64,000 nucleotides of DNA. It comes from Phocaeicola faecalis. GTDB lineage: Bacteria; Bacteroidota; Bacteroidia; Bacteroidales; Bacteroidaceae. Positions 8,379-17,901 of this stretch are shown here, piece by piece; within the stretch, counting starts at the first letter, position 1, and each line of letters begins with the position of its first letter. The DNA lies in assembly GCF_021730445.1 (NCBI RefSeq), contig NZ_JADNRM010000003.1, positions 1 through 64,000 on the forward strand. The letters are read 5' to 3'. A program made the translations under genes and the position numbers. The notes beneath the pieces were generated by a model. It had not been told where the DNA came from. It saw only the letters and a program-made list of their open reading frames with translations, and searched no databases.

Positions 8379-9339
8379 TGTGTGATTGTTTTGTGCGAAT
8401 TATGAATGATTGATTATTTTTCTCCCATGATAAATCTTCATCTAAAGTGCATAAAGCATCAAGAATATCCTTAATGGATGCTTTAGAATTAAATTCTATC
8501 GTGTACTTTTCAGATGTATTTCCTTGCAATGCTATCTGAATATTAAACCGCCGTTCAAGCATATTCATTATATCATGAATTGAAGCATTGTGAAAGGATA
8601 AATCTGCTTGTTCTTTATTCCGGTTAAATAATAATTCCGTTTGTTTTGACAATTTGTCATATATAATCTTTTCTTTTGGCTTTAAGATGAAGACCTGCGA
8701 ATTCTGTTGAATAGAAACTTGGATAGAGCCGTTTTCCAGATAAGCCGAAGCCTGTATGTCTTCCTGATAATTCTTGATATTGAATTTTGTTCCTAAGACT
8801 TTTGCAGTCAAATTTTTGCAGTCAACGATGAAAGGCTTCTCTTGAATAGGTTTCACATTAAAATAGGCTTCACCTTGCAGGCTGACATAACGAATTGTAT
8901 CATCAAAATCTTTTTTATAACTGATTTGAGAACTTGGGTTTAAATAAACGGTAGAACCGTCCGGCAAGATGATATTCTTGTATTCTCTATTTGCTGTTGC
9001 AATTACTTGCACCGTTTGGTTGAATATTTCATTTCTCCATAGCCCAACACTCCCTATTAACACACATAAAAGAACTGATGCCGCCACATACCAATATGAA
9101 TATTTTTTTTTAATGACTTTGATATTCTTGAAATTTAGCTGATTCGCTATTTTGTTCCAAGAATTTTCCATATTGTAACTCTGTGAGTTGACTTTTATCT
9201 CATTCCATAAATCTGACAGAGCCGCATTTTTCAATTCTGTTTTCTCATCATTGCATAACCAACATTGGATTTTCAATTCCAAATCTTTAGGATATGTACG
9301 AATGAAGTATCGTTCGATGATTTCCTGAATGTAGTTCAT
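8368..9339 (-). CDS. FecR-family anti-sigma factor
   Basis: The 323-aa inner-membrane regulator links the receptor's STN domain to the ECF sigma factor. A cytoplasmic N-terminal region (1-78) would bind sigma. A transmembrane helix covers about 81-101, then a FecR periplasmic domain contains NIILPDGSTVYLNPSS and LQGEAYFNV, and a C-terminal DUF4974 region lies around 250-320. I chose the ATG at 9339 because MNYIQEIIERYF is the usual beginning of this family; an upstream in-frame start adds ten unlikely residues. The gene overlaps the receptor start by 11 bp and follows the sigma gene by 68 bp, giving the classic order sigma-FecR-receptor. Confidence 0.9.
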   Translation of the reverse strand: MNYIQEIIERYFIRTYPKDLELKIQCWLCNDEKTELKNAALSDLWNEIKVNSQSYNMENSWNKIANQLNFKNIKVIKKKYSYWYVAASVLLCVLIGSVGLWRNEIFNQTVQVIATANREYKNIILPDGSTVYLNPSSQISYKKDFDDTIRYVSLQGEAYFNVKPIQEKPFIVDCKNLTAKVLGTKFNIKNYQEDIQASAYLENGSIQVSIQQNSQVFILKPKEKIIYDKLSKQTELLFNRNKEQADLSFHNASIHDIMNMLERRFNIQIALQGNTSEKYTIEFNSKASIKDILDALCTLDEDLSWEKNNQSFIIRTKQSHNEN

Positions 9340-9407
9340 AATTCTTATCTTTTTTATATGTACAATCAATAAGCATTATACTCCCATCCACGAAACCGAT
9401 ATTTAAC

Positions 9408-9977
9408 CTATGATAACATATATAGCATAAAGATAAGATACATTGAAATAGCCCTTCTTATATCCTTTAGGGCTGTACTGATTTGGTTTTCAACCGTTTT
9501 TTGACTTATCCTCAAGATGTGGGCTATTTCTTCATTGTTTAATCCTTGTTCTCTGCTCAACCGATAAATCCGTTGTCGTTGTGCAGGCATTTCAGAAACG
9601 ACCATTTCTATTAACAGACTTATTTCTTTGGCGAACAGATTGTTTTCCCCTGTATTGCCGATGCTTATATTTAATTGTTCTGCCTCTATCGGAGAATGTG
9701 GAAAAATTGCTTCTTTTTTCAAGTAGTTTATTGCTGTATTACGAGATGATACAAAAATATAATTACTTAAATTTGAGGTGGCATCTAATTTGCTTCTGTT
9801 AACCCATATATTGACAAATACATCTTGTGCCAAATCTTTAGCTGCATTATGGTTTTTTATTATTCCCATAATGAAAAATACGACTTTTGAATAGTACATT
9901 TGATAAAGTTGCTTAAATGCATATTCATTGTCTTGCTGAACTTGAGAAATTAAATCCTCTACTGCTATTGCCATCAT
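9408..9977 (-). CDS. ECF RNA polymerase sigma factor (FecI-like)
   Basis: The 189-aa protein has a sigma-70 region 2 (about 18-95, with DLAQDVFVNIWVNRSKL) and a region 4 helix-turn-helix (about 125-180, with NNEEIAHILRISQKTVENQIS). It heads the sigma-FecR-receptor operon and should activate its own module when the receptor binds ligand. A TATCTTTG -7 box lies just upstream. Since the receptor is frameshifted, its activity may now be uncoupled from the signal. Confidence 0.92.
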   Translation of the reverse strand: MMAIAVEDLISQVQQDNEYAFKQLYQMYYSKVVFFIMGIIKNHNAAKDLAQDVFVNIWVNRSKLDATSNLSNYIFVSSRNTAINYLKKEAIFPHSPIEAEQLNISIGNTGENNLFAKEISLLIEMVVSEMPAQRQRIYRLSREQGLNNEEIAHILRISQKTVENQISTALKDIRRAISMYLIFMLYMLS

Positions 9978-9997
9978 TAATTTCTTTGATTACGATT

Positions 9998-10027
9998 CAA
10001 AGATAGAAATAAGCAGTAAACACACAA
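9998..10027 (-). promoter_or_regulatory. promoter of the sigma-FecR-receptor module
   Basis: On the minus strand TATCTTTG (9998-10005) is a perfect TAnnTTTG -7 box and TTGTG (10023-10027) sits at -33 spacing. This is a housekeeping-type promoter, so basal expression of the sigma factor need not depend on itself. Confidence 0.65.
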
Positions 10028-10577
10028 TGGCTCATTTTACTTTTATAGGAATATATAAGCTTACTTGTATTTTATAAATTTCACATTACTCTGCGAATAA
10101 ATTGCTCTTTTATTTTATTTCTCTATATAAACACCTATCGTTGCACCAACTCAAACAACCACCGCAACACTAAGCAATCTAAAGAATTGCACACGTGGGG
10201 TTATTAGTAGGAGAGAGAACTAAGAGCTTGCTAAGATATTGAATACGTGAAGAATAGAAGAAAGGTTCATCTTCCTTTCAGTCTTGTTACTTTTCGATGT
10301 GCTTCAGCACTACCCCTATTCTTTTCCAAGGTTTCTCCCAGTTTTTCTTTTTATAAACGTCTTTTATTTCATGGATGAGAGGAGAAAGGAAGATACGACA
10401 CCAAGCAATTTGTGTAAGAATTACTAAGAGTGATTAATAATGACACACTAATCTGCTGGTAAGAGTTTTATTGAAATAGCTACTTCGGGGTTCCATCGCA
10501 TTAGAGAAAACAATGAAACCTGAAATAGCTACAGAAAATATCAAAAGGCTGATTGCACAGTTATGCACCCTACAGGC
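10028..10577. other. intergenic stretch between accessory module and fkp
   Basis: No coding region is visible. A direct repeat TGAAATAGCTAC begins near 10473 and near 10521, about 48 bp apart, bracketing a weak inverted pair (GGGTTCCAT and ATGAAACC). This stretch is where accessory DNA gives way to core genome, so it is a plausible element edge, but I see no tRNA or clear att core. Confidence 0.5.
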
Positions 10578-13418
10578 CTAACTGCGACTAACCTGCAATC
10601 CCTTGTCGGACAATGTCATATCGACAAAACGAGCACAACTGTTTGGCGGATTCTGGGTCAATATTGTTCTTATTTTGACAGCAGCTTCGGGGTCTTTAGC
10701 CACCATATAAAGATAGCCTCCCCCGCCTGCTCCGGGCAACTTATAACCCAAGCAATAATCATCAATCCGACGAATGATAGCCTCAACCGATGTAGGATTA
10801 GTCCCCGAATCAAGAGCCTGATTCTGCTTCCAGCTTTTACCTACCAAACGACCCATTTCATCAAAATTACCACGTTGGACAGCTTCATATAAATCAAGTG
10901 CATGGCTTTTCATGCTCCCCAACAGTGCAAGATGTTCTGTAGAATTGAGGAACATACTACGGACAATCTCAGCCAAAATTCCTTTGGCAGTGCGAGTGAT
11001 ACCGGTATAATACAACAAATGACACTTCTGATACTCACTGCCAGTAAACAAATAATCGGGCAACCAACGAACTAACGGACTTTGCTCTATACCGGCATGG
11101 GTCTGAAGAAGCTTAACCCCACGAAGCACGCCTCCATACTGGTCTTGCCATCCCCCACCGGTAGTGAGCAATTGCTCCAAAATCAGAGTACGATTGCATA
11201 TTTCATTCTTATCCCACTTCAAGCCACAGAAATCAGAAACCGCACCAAGCACCGTGGAAGCCAGAATAGAACTTGTGCCCAAGCCTGAACCTGCAGGAAT
11301 AGCCGACAACAAGGTGATTTCAATACCTGAACCAAATGCCTTGAGCTGCTCTTCCAACGTAGCATAAACGTCGACAGAGAATCCCGGCTGGAAACCGGCC
11401 AACACCAAGGCCGCCTTAGGAATAGAGAAAGGAGAACCAACCTGCATAAAATCATGCAGTTCTTCATAAGTAACAACAGTCTCCATTGCCCCCAAGTCAA
11501 TAGAGCGTAAAATAATCTTATATTCTTTACAAGGCTTTACATAGACTTGCAAAGGAGGTTGGCCATTCAGTTCAATAGCGATATTCACCACATTTCCACC
11601 TTCATTCAGACAATAAGGAGGAGTATCTGTCCATCCGCCCGCCAAATCAATACGAACCGGACTTCTTCCCCACACAATCTGGTCAGAATAAACCGACAAA
11701 TAAGGTTGCTGTTTTTTCGCCAATGCAGCAGCTGTCAAACCTTCGCGCATCAGCCCAAACGCCTTACTTTCATCATCTTCATAGGCTTCACCACTAAGTT
11801 GTCTGACTTTAGCCCGAAACATGTAATCACTTACCCGGGTCATCAATGGCGCAGACAGTGGCAATGAATCCGGCAACTCCAAATGATGAGTGGCAAATTC
11901 ATAAGCGGCATCTTCCAAATTCAACTGATAAAAAACACTACGCTCATAATTACGTGCCAACACAGGCCAGTTCATAACCCGAAATGCATCACGCTGAGCA
12001 GCCAAACGACGCAGATTAGCATAAGCGGAAATCTCATCGGCCGACAACCGGCGAGAACGTTTCCATATCTCCTTACCTTCCTGAAGTTCGGGTTCGGAAA
12101 TCATCCAACGCATTACCAGTCCCAAATCTTCCACTGTAGAGCAAACAGGGAATAAACGGGCGGCCTGCAAATCTTGGATACCTTCTATCTCTTCAACTGC
12201 TATTCCACGGCAAGAAAGCCATTCACACACCGGAGCGCCCTGATAAACAGTATTTTTATCCGTCAGTGCCCCCTTAAAAGCATCATTAAATCCATAGGGA
12301 CGGGCTACATATTCAGTTTCTCCCAAAGGTACCACATCAACACATACCCCCGATGGTACATTGAGTTTCCAGTTATTATCCGGAACTCCTGTTATAATCG
12401 TCTGTTGATGAAGGTTCCACTCCTTGCCTACACAACTGTTTTCTATCCAGATTTCAGAATTATCCGCAGTAAGATGATAAGCCACATCAGCATTCTGTAC
12501 AAACATAGCCGGATGGGGCTTCACTTTGCGATGCATGATTTCACGTTGGTCGTTCACCAAATTCTGCACAGCCAAAGTGGAGGAGATTAATTCCCTGCTT
12601 GTTCCATAATGATAAAACTCACCTCCGGGCAACGGCAAGATAGCCACACTCAACCCATTCAACTCTTTATCTACAATACGCGGATGTTCGCCCAGTGTCA
12701 ATCCAAATTCGGAATACATATCATAATATGAGAGCTCACCTTCTTTTTTAGAACGTTTTACCAACAAACCAACAGCCCGATCACTCAGTAACCAAATACC
12801 GATATCCATCAGGAACAAATGAGTTTGCATCAATTTACCTAATTTTTCGACCGAAGGTTTCTGAAGCATAAAGTCCAGTTTGTCGGGATTGCTGCGCGAA
12901 GAAACAAACACCCCATGATTCTTTGCCAAATTGGGATCTACCCAAAGCCCATAGCACACCACATCAGCATCAGGAATATCCTGAAGCGGCTGATCTGCAC
13001 GGATATACACATCTCCGCTAGCTATCAATGTACGCAGAGAAGCCGGAGCCTTCTCCATTATTTGTTCATATAAGGGAAGTTGGAGTGACAGCAGATTTTG
13101 TTCCAAGCGCTGTCCCCTTGCCCATCTAAAGACAGGAACAGGTGTTAATATTTTACCCGACGGAGCATATCCGGGCAAACGCCGGCTCTGTCCGCCGGCG
13201 TGCAACAGTATTCTTTTTTCCTCCCCCAGCCATTCCATGAAGTCCTTATCAGGAGCAACATGCTGTTTACATGCTTCAAGCAGCCAGGCCGTTCCTCCTC
13301 CCGAGCCCAGTTTACTACCAATAGGATCAGAAGTACAAAACCATTCACCACGGTCGGCCTTTTCTATATCATGAAAACATTCCACCAAATTAGGGGGAAG
13401 CGATAAAAGTTTTTTCAT
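10578..13418 (-). CDS. fkp: bifunctional L-fucokinase / GDP-L-fucose pyrophosphorylase
   Basis: The 946-aa protein is the expected length for Bacteroides Fkp, which phosphorylates free L-fucose and then makes GDP-L-fucose for capsule and glycoprotein fucosylation. The N-terminal pyrophosphorylase half has LGSGGGTAWLL (37-47) and LLHAGGQSRRLPGY followed by SGKILTPVP (71-95). The C-terminal GHMP kinase half has DLAGGWTDTPPY near 595 and the P-loop IPAGSGLGTSS near 710, with GAGGGGY close to the end. It is monocistronic on the minus strand. A 31-bp perfect-arm inverted repeat sits 4 bp before the start codon and may affect translation or carry the -7 box. Confidence 0.97.
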   Translation of the reverse strand: MKKLLSLPPNLVECFHDIEKADRGEWFCTSDPIGSKLGSGGGTAWLLEACKQHVAPDKDFMEWLGEEKRILLHAGGQSRRLPGYAPSGKILTPVPVFRWARGQRLEQNLLSLQLPLYEQIMEKAPASLRTLIASGDVYIRADQPLQDIPDADVVCYGLWVDPNLAKNHGVFVSSRSNPDKLDFMLQKPSVEKLGKLMQTHLFLMDIGIWLLSDRAVGLLVKRSKKEGELSYYDMYSEFGLTLGEHPRIVDKELNGLSVAILPLPGGEFYHYGTSRELISSTLAVQNLVNDQREIMHRKVKPHPAMFVQNADVAYHLTADNSEIWIENSCVGKEWNLHQQTIITGVPDNNWKLNVPSGVCVDVVPLGETEYVARPYGFNDAFKGALTDKNTVYQGAPVCEWLSCRGIAVEEIEGIQDLQAARLFPVCSTVEDLGLVMRWMISEPELQEGKEIWKRSRRLSADEISAYANLRRLAAQRDAFRVMNWPVLARNYERSVFYQLNLEDAAYEFATHHLELPDSLPLSAPLMTRVSDYMFRAKVRQLSGEAYEDDESKAFGLMREGLTAAALAKKQQPYLSVYSDQIVWGRSPVRIDLAGGWTDTPPYCLNEGGNVVNIAIELNGQPPLQVYVKPCKEYKIILRSIDLGAMETVVTYEELHDFMQVGSPFSIPKAALVLAGFQPGFSVDVYATLEEQLKAFGSGIEITLLSAIPAGSGLGTSSILASTVLGAVSDFCGLKWDKNEICNRTLILEQLLTTGGGWQDQYGGVLRGVKLLQTHAGIEQSPLVRWLPDYLFTGSEYQKCHLLYYTGITRTAKGILAEIVRSMFLNSTEHLALLGSMKSHALDLYEAVQRGNFDEMGRLVGKSWKQNQALDSGTNPTSVEAIIRRIDDYCLGYKLPGAGGGGYLYMVAKDPEAAVKIRTILTQNPPNSCARFVDMTLSDKGLQVSRS

Positions 13419-13421
13419 AAT

Positions 13422-13452
13422 GCATCTTTGTATTTATAATACGCAAAGATGC
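13422..13452. promoter_or_regulatory. inverted repeat GCATCTTTG / CAAAGATGC at the fkp start
   Basis: Nine-bp perfect arms at 13422-13430 and 13444-13452 are separated by 13 bp. Each arm contains CATCTTTG, one mismatch from the TAnnTTTG -7 box, so there are back-to-back promoter-like boxes. In fkp mRNA it would also fold into a hairpin ending 3 nt before the ATG. Confidence 0.6.
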
Positions 13453-13490
13453 TTATTTTCCCCTAACGAGCCAAACGGAACAAGAAAAAT

Positions 13491-14096
13491 TTAGTCGTTA
13501 AAAGCAAATACACGTTCATCCAAAGGCATCACTTCTTTCGGCCCGGGTTGTGCCACAGGAACTCCGAAAGGCATCTGTGCTATCAATTTCCAATGTAGCG
13601 GCAGACTCCATGCAGCACGCACTTCATCATCAATCAGCGGATTATAATGTTGCAGAGAAGCACCCATTCCGGCATCCTCCAACATCGTCCAAATGGCAAA
13701 TTGATGCATCGCGTCAGTCTGCTCTGCCCAAACCGGGAAATTATCTTTATAAGTGGAGAACTGTTCCTGTAAAGCATGGACAATAGACATATCCTCGAAG
13801 TACAGAATCGTTCCGTATCCACAAGCAAAACTACCATCTATTTTCTGTTCCGTTTTAACAAAAGCCTCCGCAGGAATCTGCTTGCGCAACGTGTTTTTAA
13901 CGATATTCCACAACTTTTGGTGAGCTTCACCTGTTAATAAAACAACGCGTGTGGTTTGCGAATTGAATGCTGAAGGAACATGTTCGACAGCAAAACGAAT
14001 CAAATCCAACAATTCTTTTTCAGACAACGTGGATTTATTGTCTATCTGATAAAAAGTGCGGCGGTTCTTTATGGCCTCCTTAAAAGTTTTTGTCAT
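13491..14096 (-). CDS. nitroreductase-family FMN oxidoreductase
   Basis: The 201-aa protein belongs to the small Frm2/HBN1-like branch of the nitroreductase family. These are homodimeric flavoproteins that use NAD(P)H to reduce nitro compounds or quinones. Visible family features are the N-terminal KNRRTFYQID flavin-binding segment, HVPSAFNSQTTRVVLL (about 36-51), ALQEQFSTYKDNFPVWAEQ and EDAGMGASLQHYNP (about 140-153), and the C-terminal AQMPFGVPV. I prefer the ATG at 14096 to the in-frame TTG nine bases upstream. It stands alone on the minus strand, divergent from sppA. The physiological substrate cannot be told. Confidence 0.9.
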   Translation of the reverse strand: MTKTFKEAIKNRRTFYQIDNKSTLSEKELLDLIRFAVEHVPSAFNSQTTRVVLLTGEAHQKLWNIVKNTLRKQIPAEAFVKTEQKIDGSFACGYGTILYFEDMSIVHALQEQFSTYKDNFPVWAEQTDAMHQFAIWTMLEDAGMGASLQHYNPLIDDEVRAAWSLPLHWKLIAQMPFGVPVAQPGPKEVMPLDERVFAFND

Positions 14097-14163
14097 ATTC
14101 AGCAATTTATTTATGAGTTATTTACCTATATAAACAAGCAGACAGCAAAAGAAGTTCACTTTC

Positions 14164-14195
14164 TTTGCTTTTTTCAATACAATCAACTATTTTTG
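14164..14195 (+). promoter_or_regulatory. promoter of sppA
   Basis: TTTG at 14164-14167 and TATTTTTG at 14188-14195, 20 bp apart, match the Bacteroides consensus exactly. It serves the sppA-lpxK-pnp-thiL run. Confidence 0.8.
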
Positions 14196-14230
14196 TTAGC
14201 TAATTATTAACATTATAAAGAACACATTCA

Positions 14231-16015
14231 ATGAAAGATTTTCTTAAATTTACATTGGCTAGTTTAATAGGCGTCATTTTAGCCGGTGTGGTACTCACTG
14301 TGCTGGGCCTTATCACCGTAGTAGGCATGGTAGCTTCATCAGACTCTGAAACGATAGTGAAAGACAATTCTGTATTCGTCCTCGATTTGAAAGGCAACTT
14401 GTCCGAGCGTGTACAAGAAAACCCGTTCCAACAAATATTGGGAGAAGAAAATGCTTCTTATGGGCTGAACGACATTTTATCTTCCATCAAAAAAGCCAAA
14501 GAAAATGACAAGATTAAGGGTATCTATATCCAACCGTCTTATTTGGCCACTTCCTTTGCGTCATTGGAAGAAATACGCAATGCGCTTCAAGATTTCAAAG
14601 AAAGCGGTAAGTTTATTGTAGCCTACGCAGACCAATACACACAAGGCATGTATTATCTGGCAAGTGTGGCAGACAAAGTAGTAGTAAATCCTCACGGAAA
14701 CATTTCATGGCACGGACTGGCATCACAACCTGTCTTCTTCAAAGATTTGCTGGACAAACTGGGCATTGATGTACAAGTCTTCAAAGTAGGCACTTACAAA
14801 TCGGCAGTAGAACCGTTTATCGCTACCGAAATGAGCCCTGCCAACCGTGAACAAGTCACTGTATTCTTAAACTCTATATGGAACCAGCTACTGGATGGCG
14901 TTTCGGTGTCACGCAACATCTCCAAAGATTCCCTTAATGCTTATGCAGACCAATGCATGGATCTCTGTCAGGCAGAAGAGTATATCAAATGCGGACTAGC
15001 CGACTCACTGCTGTACAAGGATGGAATGCTCGCTTATCTGAAACAACTGACCGGACGGAAAGAAGACCAAAGTCTGAACAGTCTTTTCCTCGAAGATATG
15101 ATAAACGTAAAAAAGAATGTCCCCAAAGATAAAAGTGGAAATGTAGTTGCCGTATATTATGCATCAGGAGAAATTTTAGATGCTGCTTCCTCCAACTCTA
15201 CCGAAGAGGTCATTGACGGGCAAAAGATGACACGAGACTTGCGCAGACTGCGCGATGACGACAATGTAAAGGCAGTTGTCCTGCGCGTAAACTCTCCGGG
15301 CGGAAGTGCTTATGCTTCAGAACAAATATGGCGCGAAGTAGTACGCCTGAAAGAAAAGAAACCGGTTATCGTCTCTATGGGTGACTATGCTGCATCAGGC
15401 GGTTATTACATCTCTTGCGCCGCAGATTCTATCTTTGCCGACCCGACAACCCTAACTGGTTCTATCGGTATTTTTGGTATGATTCCTTCGGGAGAGAAGT
15501 TATTCAAAGACAAACTGGGACTGGATTTCGATGTAGTGAAAACCAATAAAATGGCCGATATGGGAGCAAGTTTCGGACCACTCGTAACACGCCCATTCAA
15601 CAATGCCGAACAGGAAGCGCTTCAAAACTATATCAACAATGGATATAAACTATTCGTAAACCGTTGCGCCGAAGGAAGAAAAATGTCGGCAGCAGATATC
15701 GAAAAAATAGCCGAAGGACGAGTATGGACAGGTGAAATGGCTATCGGCTTAGGATTGGTAGATAAATTGGGTGGCATCAACGATGCTCTGGCAGCTGCCG
15801 CAAAACAGGCAGACGTAGAAAACTACACCGTTATCAGCTATCCAGAAAAAGAAAGTTTCTTTATGAACCTGCTGAACAGCCAACGTAAACACTATGTCAA
15901 CAGTCAGATGAAAGAATATATGGGCGGTTTCTACAGCTATTTCGAAATTTTACAAAATCTGAAAGAAATCAATCCTGTACAGGCACGTATGCCATTCGAA
16001 CTGAACATCAAATAA
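14231..16015 (+). CDS. sppA: signal peptide peptidase SppA, 67-kDa type
   Basis: The 594-aa membrane-anchored serine protease degrades cleaved signal peptides. One transmembrane helix spans about 12-34. Two tandem S49 domains follow. The catalytic lysine is Lys190 in FKVGTYKSAVEPF and the nucleophile is Ser389 in MGDYAASGGYY, matching the Lys/Ser dyad split across the two halves of the long-form enzyme. The gene leads a plus-strand group and its stop is 6 bp before lpxK. Length and both catalytic residues indicate an intact enzyme. Confidence 0.96.
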   Translation: MKDFLKFTLASLIGVILAGVVLTVLGLITVVGMVASSDSETIVKDNSVFVLDLKGNLSERVQENPFQQILGEENASYGLNDILSSIKKAKENDKIKGIYIQPSYLATSFASLEEIRNALQDFKESGKFIVAYADQYTQGMYYLASVADKVVVNPHGNISWHGLASQPVFFKDLLDKLGIDVQVFKVGTYKSAVEPFIATEMSPANREQVTVFLNSIWNQLLDGVSVSRNISKDSLNAYADQCMDLCQAEEYIKCGLADSLLYKDGMLAYLKQLTGRKEDQSLNSLFLEDMINVKKNVPKDKSGNVVAVYYASGEILDAASSNSTEEVIDGQKMTRDLRRLRDDDNVKAVVLRVNSPGGSAYASEQIWREVVRLKEKKPVIVSMGDYAASGGYYISCAADSIFADPTTLTGSIGIFGMIPSGEKLFKDKLGLDFDVVKTNKMADMGASFGPLVTRPFNNAEQEALQNYINNGYKLFVNRCAEGRKMSAADIEKIAEGRVWTGEMAIGLGLVDKLGGINDALAAAAKQADVENYTVISYPEKESFFMNLLNSQRKHYVNSQMKEYMGGFYSYFEILQNLKEINPVQARMPFELNIK

Positions 16016-16021
16016 CTTTTA

Positions 16022-17140
16022 ATGGAGAATAACTTTATCAAAATACATAAGTGGCTATACCCGGTTTCGTGGCTTTACGGAACCAGCGTATGGATGCGCA
16101 ACAAGCTATTCGACTGGGGAATATACAAAGAAAGAAGCTTTGATATTCCGGTTATCTCGGTGGGCAATATTACCGTCGGAGGTACCGGGAAAACACCTCA
16201 TACCGAATATCTGATAAAGTTATTGCAACCAAACTATAAGGTAGCGGTACTAAGCCGGGGCTATAAACGAAAATCAAAAGGTTTCGTATTGGCCAAGCCG
16301 GATACTCCGGTAAATATGATAGGTGACGAACCATTCCAGATGAAGCAGAAATTTCCAGATATCTATATGGCAGTAGACCATGACCGCTGCCACGGCATCG
16401 AGGAATTATGCAACGGATACACCGCACCCGGAACGGAAGTTGTCATATTGGATGACGCTTTTCAGCACCGCTATGTGAAACCGGGAATGAACATTCTTCT
16501 GGTGGACTATCACCGGCCCATCTGCGAAGACGCTTTGTTGCCGGCAGGACGAATGCGCGAACCCGAAAAAGGCAAAAACCGTGCCCATATCGTGATAATC
16601 ACAAAATGTCCAAAGGATATAACTCCTATGGACGTGCGAGTGCTGCGTAAACAGATGGGATTATATCCCTATCAACAGCTTTACTTCACAACTCTGAATT
16701 ATGGAAAATTGTATCCTATCACCCGACAAGGGAAGGAGTATCCCATAACCAATATCCATAAAGACGCACATATATTGCTCGTTACCGGAATTGCATCCCC
16801 GGCTAAGTTAATCCATGACTTGGCCCCTTATAACGAACATATCAACCCATTGACATTTAGTGACCACCATGACTTCACCCCTCAAGACATGGAAATCATA
16901 AAAGGCCGCTTTGAACAACTGCCGGAAGGCAAACGAATGATTATCACCACAGAAAAGGATGCGGTGAGACTGTCATCCCATCCATTGTTGGACGAAACCA
17001 TCAAACCATTTATCTATGTACTCCCGATAGAAGTGAGCTTTTTACATGACCAACAAGAATTATTCAACTTAAATATAACCGAATATGTTAGAAAAAATCC
17101 AAGAGACCGCAGCTTTTCTGAAAGAGAAGATGCATACTAA
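16022..17140 (+). CDS. lpxK: tetraacyldisaccharide 4'-kinase
   Basis: The 372-aa inner-membrane kinase phosphorylates the 4' position of the lipid A disaccharide precursor. It has a membrane-associated N-terminal helix, a P-loop VGGTGKTPH (52-60), and the family signatures LSRGYKRKSKGF, GDEPFQM, DDAFQHRYV and GRMREP. The last 56 bp overlap the start of pnp in another frame, an unusually long overlap, and the encoded LpxK tail (ENLNITEYV-like region onward) is therefore constrained by two genes. Co-transcribed with sppA. Confidence 0.96.
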   Translation: MENNFIKIHKWLYPVSWLYGTSVWMRNKLFDWGIYKERSFDIPVISVGNITVGGTGKTPHTEYLIKLLQPNYKVAVLSRGYKRKSKGFVLAKPDTPVNMIGDEPFQMKQKFPDIYMAVDHDRCHGIEELCNGYTAPGTEVVILDDAFQHRYVKPGMNILLVDYHRPICEDALLPAGRMREPEKGKNRAHIVIITKCPKDITPMDVRVLRKQMGLYPYQQLYFTTLNYGKLYPITRQGKEYPITNIHKDAHILLVTGIASPAKLIHDLAPYNEHINPLTFSDHHDFTPQDMEIIKGRFEQLPEGKRMIITTEKDAVRLSSHPLLDETIKPFIYVLPIEVSFLHDQQELFNLNITEYVRKNPRDRSFSEREDAY

Positions 17141-17894
17141 CCCCGAAACAGCAATTATACTGGGCACAGGTTTAGGAAGTTTGGTACACGAAATTACCGA
17201 TAAATATGAAATAAGTTACAAAGATATTCCTAATTTTCCCATATCGACAGTAGAAGGTCACAGTGGAAAACTCATCTTTGGCAAATTAGGCAACAAGGAC
17301 ATCATGGCCATGCAGGGACGGTTCCATTTTTACGAAGGATATTCAATGAAAGAAGTTACTTTCCCGGTACGTGTAATGCGCGAATTAGGCATCAAGACAC
17401 TGTTTGTGTCTAATGCTGCCGGCGGAACTAATCCCAATTTTGAAATCGGTGACTTAATGATTATCAGAGACCATATCAACTTCTTCCCCGAACATCCGTT
17501 GCACGGAAAAAATATCGAATACGGCCCCCGTTTCCCAGACATGAGCGAAGCCTACTCTAAAGAACTTATCAACAAGGCATTAAAAATAGCCGAAGAAAAG
17601 GGCATCAAAGTACAGCAAGGCGTATATATCGGTACACAAGGACCGACTTTTGAAACTCCGGCAGAATATAAGATGTTCCACATCCTGGGAGCCGACGCCG
17701 TAGGTATGTCTACCGTCCCCGAAGTAATTGTTGCGAACCATTGCGGCATTAAAGTGTTTGGAGTATCAGTCATCACAGACCTCGGCGTGGAAGGCAAGAT
17801 AGTGGAAGTTTCTCACGAAGAAGTTCAGAAAGCGGCAGATGAAGCGCAGCCACGGATGACAACCATTATGCGCGAACTTATTAATAGAGCTTAA
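17085..17894 (+). CDS. purine-nucleoside phosphorylase (PNP/MTAP family)
   Basis: The 269-aa enzyme splits purine nucleosides with phosphate to give base and ribose-1-phosphate. Family motifs include ILGTGLGSL (24-32), VEGHSGKL, MQGRFHFYEGY, SNAAGGTNPNFEIGDL, GTQGPTFETPAEY and DAVGMSTVPEVIVA followed by SVITDLG. The trimeric, human-like class is expected from the length. It starts inside lpxK (56-bp overlap) and ends 7 bp before thiL, so it is embedded in an operon whose other members serve envelope and cofactor synthesis. Confidence 0.95.
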   Translation: MLEKIQETAAFLKEKMHTNPETAIILGTGLGSLVHEITDKYEISYKDIPNFPISTVEGHSGKLIFGKLGNKDIMAMQGRFHFYEGYSMKEVTFPVRVMRELGIKTLFVSNAAGGTNPNFEIGDLMIIRDHINFFPEHPLHGKNIEYGPRFPDMSEAYSKELINKALKIAEEKGIKVQQGVYIGTQGPTFETPAEYKMFHILGADAVGMSTVPEVIVANHCGIKVFGVSVITDLGVEGKIVEVSHEEVQKAADEAQPRMTTIMRELINRA

Positions 17895-17901
17895 CAAGAA
17901 T

